From assembly GCA_018266175.1 (NCBI GenBank), contig JAFEAY010000012.1, positions 32,533 through 96,532 on the forward strand: DNA of 64,000 nt, in the 5' to 3' direction. Positions 62,333-64,000 of this stretch are shown in pieces. Each line of letters begins with the position of its first letter. Positions within the stretch are counted from its first letter, which is position 1. A program made the translations under genes and the position numbers. This stretch comes from Candidatus Dependentiae bacterium (lineage in GTDB: Bacteria; Babelota; Babeliae; Babelales; RVW-14). The notes below the pieces were generated by a model. That model searched no databases, had not been told where the DNA came from, and was given only the letters and a program-made list of their open reading frames with translations.

Positions 62333-64000
62333 TTACGCCGAATCATCACTCACAACGCCATTAATCGTCACATGCGCTCCACCAAGCACCTCAACATTGC
62401 AATTTGAAGCACTTCCTGCAGCATTGTCACCAAATATGATAGCTTTTGAAAACTGCTGTGATAATGGATTAGAAAAATTAGTTGTATAAAGAGTAACATC
62501 GTCCATACCTGAAGTAAGAAAAGATCCTGAAGGATCCCACAGAATTTCTGAATCGATAAAAGCCCCTCCTGAAACAGATGCGATCGATGTCAAACTTGCA
62601 CCATCAAAACGCAAAACTTCTAGAGCATTGCCAGCATTATTCTGCACAGCTGCAAACAATCCGCTGGGATGCCAATCAACAGGAGCCTTCCCATCAAAAC
62701 TTGCACGCGGCATTAGACTTGTGCCATTGAAAGCATACAAACGAACATTATGCGTATTGGCAAATCCACCAGAACCGCTTGTAGCACCAGATCCTCCAAT
62801 AAGAAGAAATTTGCCATCAGGACTCCATTCAAGACTATAGACTGTACCAGCACCTCCCCCGTACGCCTGACTCGTAACGGGCGTAAGTGTTGAGCCGTTA
62901 AACGAATAAATACGAAGCTCATTAGTATTAGCAAATCCAGATGCTCCATTCGAAATAGGGCCTTCACCACCAATCGCTAAAAATCGACCATCTGGACTCC
63001 ACGCAGCATCATCAACACCATTTGTGCTCGAATACTTCCTACTGGTTGTCAAGGTTAAACTAGAACCATTGAAACGATAAATTAAAAGATCCATCCCTGG
63101 ACCAACTTCACCACTCAAAGCAATGTAACGTTGATCTGGACGCCATCTCACACGCGTTCGGTCTGAAGTGTTACTTGGAAATGCAGCACTCGTAACAGGA
63201 GTTAATAATGATCCTGTAAATTTATATACTCGTAATACGTCAGTATTATTAAAGCCGCCTAACCCAGCACTTGGCCTTTCTCCTCCTACAGCAACAAACT
63301 GTCCGTCAGGACTCCACTCAACTCCGCCAACCTGTCCAGCAATGTTATTTGAATAACTTTGACTTGTCACGGTTACCAAGGTAGATCCTGTAAAGCGGTA
63401 TAAAACAATATACTCTCCCTTTGTTAAATCACTTCCAACTGGATCTGGAAAAGCTCCCCCTACAACAAGATATTTCCCATCACGACTCCAGGACTGCGCT
63501 TCTAAGCCATTTCCATATCGTGTTGAGGTCAATACTGTTGCACCCCTTACTTCAACATCGGTTTTAGTATTAATTACTACCTTGTTATCAAAAAAGATAT
63601 TGCCCTTAGTGAAGCGCACACCGGTGCTTGTTGCATTAAAAGTAGATCCATTAAAACAAAGACCGCTTGTGGCATCTTTGAGCACAAACAAGCGTTGATC
63701 TGTTGAGGTTGGAGCAAAAGAAAATCCAGTTCCAAGATCAAACGTTAAAATACCTGAACTATCAACGAAAAGCGGCATTGCTGATTTATAAATAAAAGTA
63801 TGAGTACCGGTCATCACCACATCGTTATGAATAAACAATCTTCCCTTATCAAAAACAAAGTCATTCGCAAGCCCCACGCTGACATTATCAAGTGCTATGC
63901 GTGCCGAATTTCCACCGCATCTCAAAACTGGAACCAGGGGGTTATTGCGCGTGGCATTAATTGCCATATTACGCAAGGTAAGCGTTGCATTTTGTTCAAC
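62333..64000 (-). CDS. Seven-repeat beta-propeller protein, 5' end cut by window edge
   Basis: The frame is open to the right edge (556 codons visible), so the start lies beyond 64000. The first ~150 visible residues look like repeated beta-structure, with DKGRLFIHNDVV and TKGNIFFDNKVV as echoing units. Seven WSPDG-type units follow: QSWSRDGKY, VEWSPDGQF, VRWRPDQRY, AAWSPDGRF, LEWSPDGKF, VDWHPSGLF and ILWDPSGSF, most followed by a YxFxGSxLTPVTS strand. This fits one seven-bladed propeller of the WD40/TolB-like kind. The ending (LGGAHVTINGVVSDDSA) suggests a return to beta-helix structure. Surface or secreted location is likely but the signal peptide is out of view. Confidence 0.85.
   Translation of the reverse strand, partial: VEQNATLTLRNMAINATRNNPLVPVLRCGGNSARIALDNVSVGLANDFVFDKGRLFIHNDVVMTGTHTFIYKSAMPLFVDSSGILTFDLGTGFSFAPTSTDQRLFVLKDATSGLCFNGSTFNATSTGVRFTKGNIFFDNKVVINTKTDVEVRGATVLTSTRYGNGLEAQSWSRDGKYLVVGGAFPDPVGSDLTKGEYIVLYRFTGSTLVTVTSQSYSNNIAGQVGGVEWSPDGQFVAVGGERPSAGLGGFNNTDVLRVYKFTGSLLTPVTSAAFPSNTSDRTRVRWRPDQRYIALSGEVGPGMDLLIYRFNGSSLTLTTSRKYSSTNGVDDAAWSPDGRFLAIGGEGPISNGASGFANTNELRIYSFNGSTLTPVTSQAYGGGAGTVYSLEWSPDGKFLLIGGSGATSGSGGFANTHNVRLYAFNGTSLMPRASFDGKAPVDWHPSGLFAAVQNNAGNALEVLRFDGASLTSIASVSGGAFIDSEILWDPSGSFLTSGMDDVTLYTTNFSNPLSQQFSKAIIFGDNAAGSASNCNVEVLGGAHVTINGVVSDDSA

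Overview
The window looks like a piece of chromosome from an intracellular or protist-associated bacterium with moderate-to-low GC. The best guess is Candidatus Dependentiae (TM6/Babeliae). This rests on gene content: ordinary bacterial core genes (lon, rpsF-rpsR, typA, dnaG-rpoD, murG, lgt, truA-cdsA, uvrC, hup, miaB) are interleaved with many predicted secreted proteins built from eukaryote-like modules (ankyrin, WD40, C2H2 fingers, TPR, Pro-rich/acidic, caspase-like). No 16S rRNA gene is present, so the phylum is an inference.

Layout. 0-8.1 kb: a secreted protein cut by the left edge, a giant secreted PPDK/PEP-synthase-like protein with triplicated C-terminal repeats, and a secreted multi-zinc-finger protein. 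8.1-11.4 kb: a LolD-type ATPase and Lon. 11.6-18.2 kb: a degenerate ankyrin protein, an OPT transporter and a four-gene Mn/Zn ABC importer of TroABCD layout. 18.4-23.5 kb: a second secreted zinc-finger protein, an S24-type regulator and two tandem paralogous secreted WD40 proteins. 23.8-26.5 kb: rpsF, rpsR, typA. 26.6-32.1 kb: an NhaC-type antiporter, an AAA/DUF4143 ATPase preceded by an operator-like triple repeat, a DUF721 protein and a TPR protein. 32.1-39.6 kb: murG, an M48 lipoprotein protease, then lgt-dnaG-rpoD with an H1-like tail on sigma-70. 39.7-43.7 kb: a glycosyltransferase, a secreted protein whose C-terminus resembles a WASP-type WH2-central-acidic module, then truA-cdsA. 43.8-49.1 kb: an RRM protein, secreted low-complexity proteins and acs. 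49.3-57.7 kb: an amidase-like protein, small secreted proteins, a uvrC remnant, a secreted ankyrin protein, uvrC, an M23 peptidase, a PilB/GspE ATPase and HU. 58.1-64 kb: tRNA-Leu(UAA), tRNA-Cys(GCA) and miaB on one strand, a secreted clan-CD (caspase-like) peptidase, and a seven-repeat beta-propeller protein cut by the right edge.

How it fits together. The housekeeping genes form short operons that mostly end in strong, often bidirectional intrinsic terminators. Most proteins I cannot assign to metabolism carry N-terminal signal peptides, consistent with an exported, host-facing repertoire. The most striking candidates are the WASP-like protein (40844-41959), the secreted caspase-like protease (60022-62241) and the secreted PPDK-like giant (1216-6789). 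Regulatory structures worth noting are a possible S6:S18 leader before rpsF, terminator-like hairpins in the truA and acs leaders, and three 33-bp-spaced dyads before the DUF4143 gene. All family calls come from reading motifs by eye; no database search was run.
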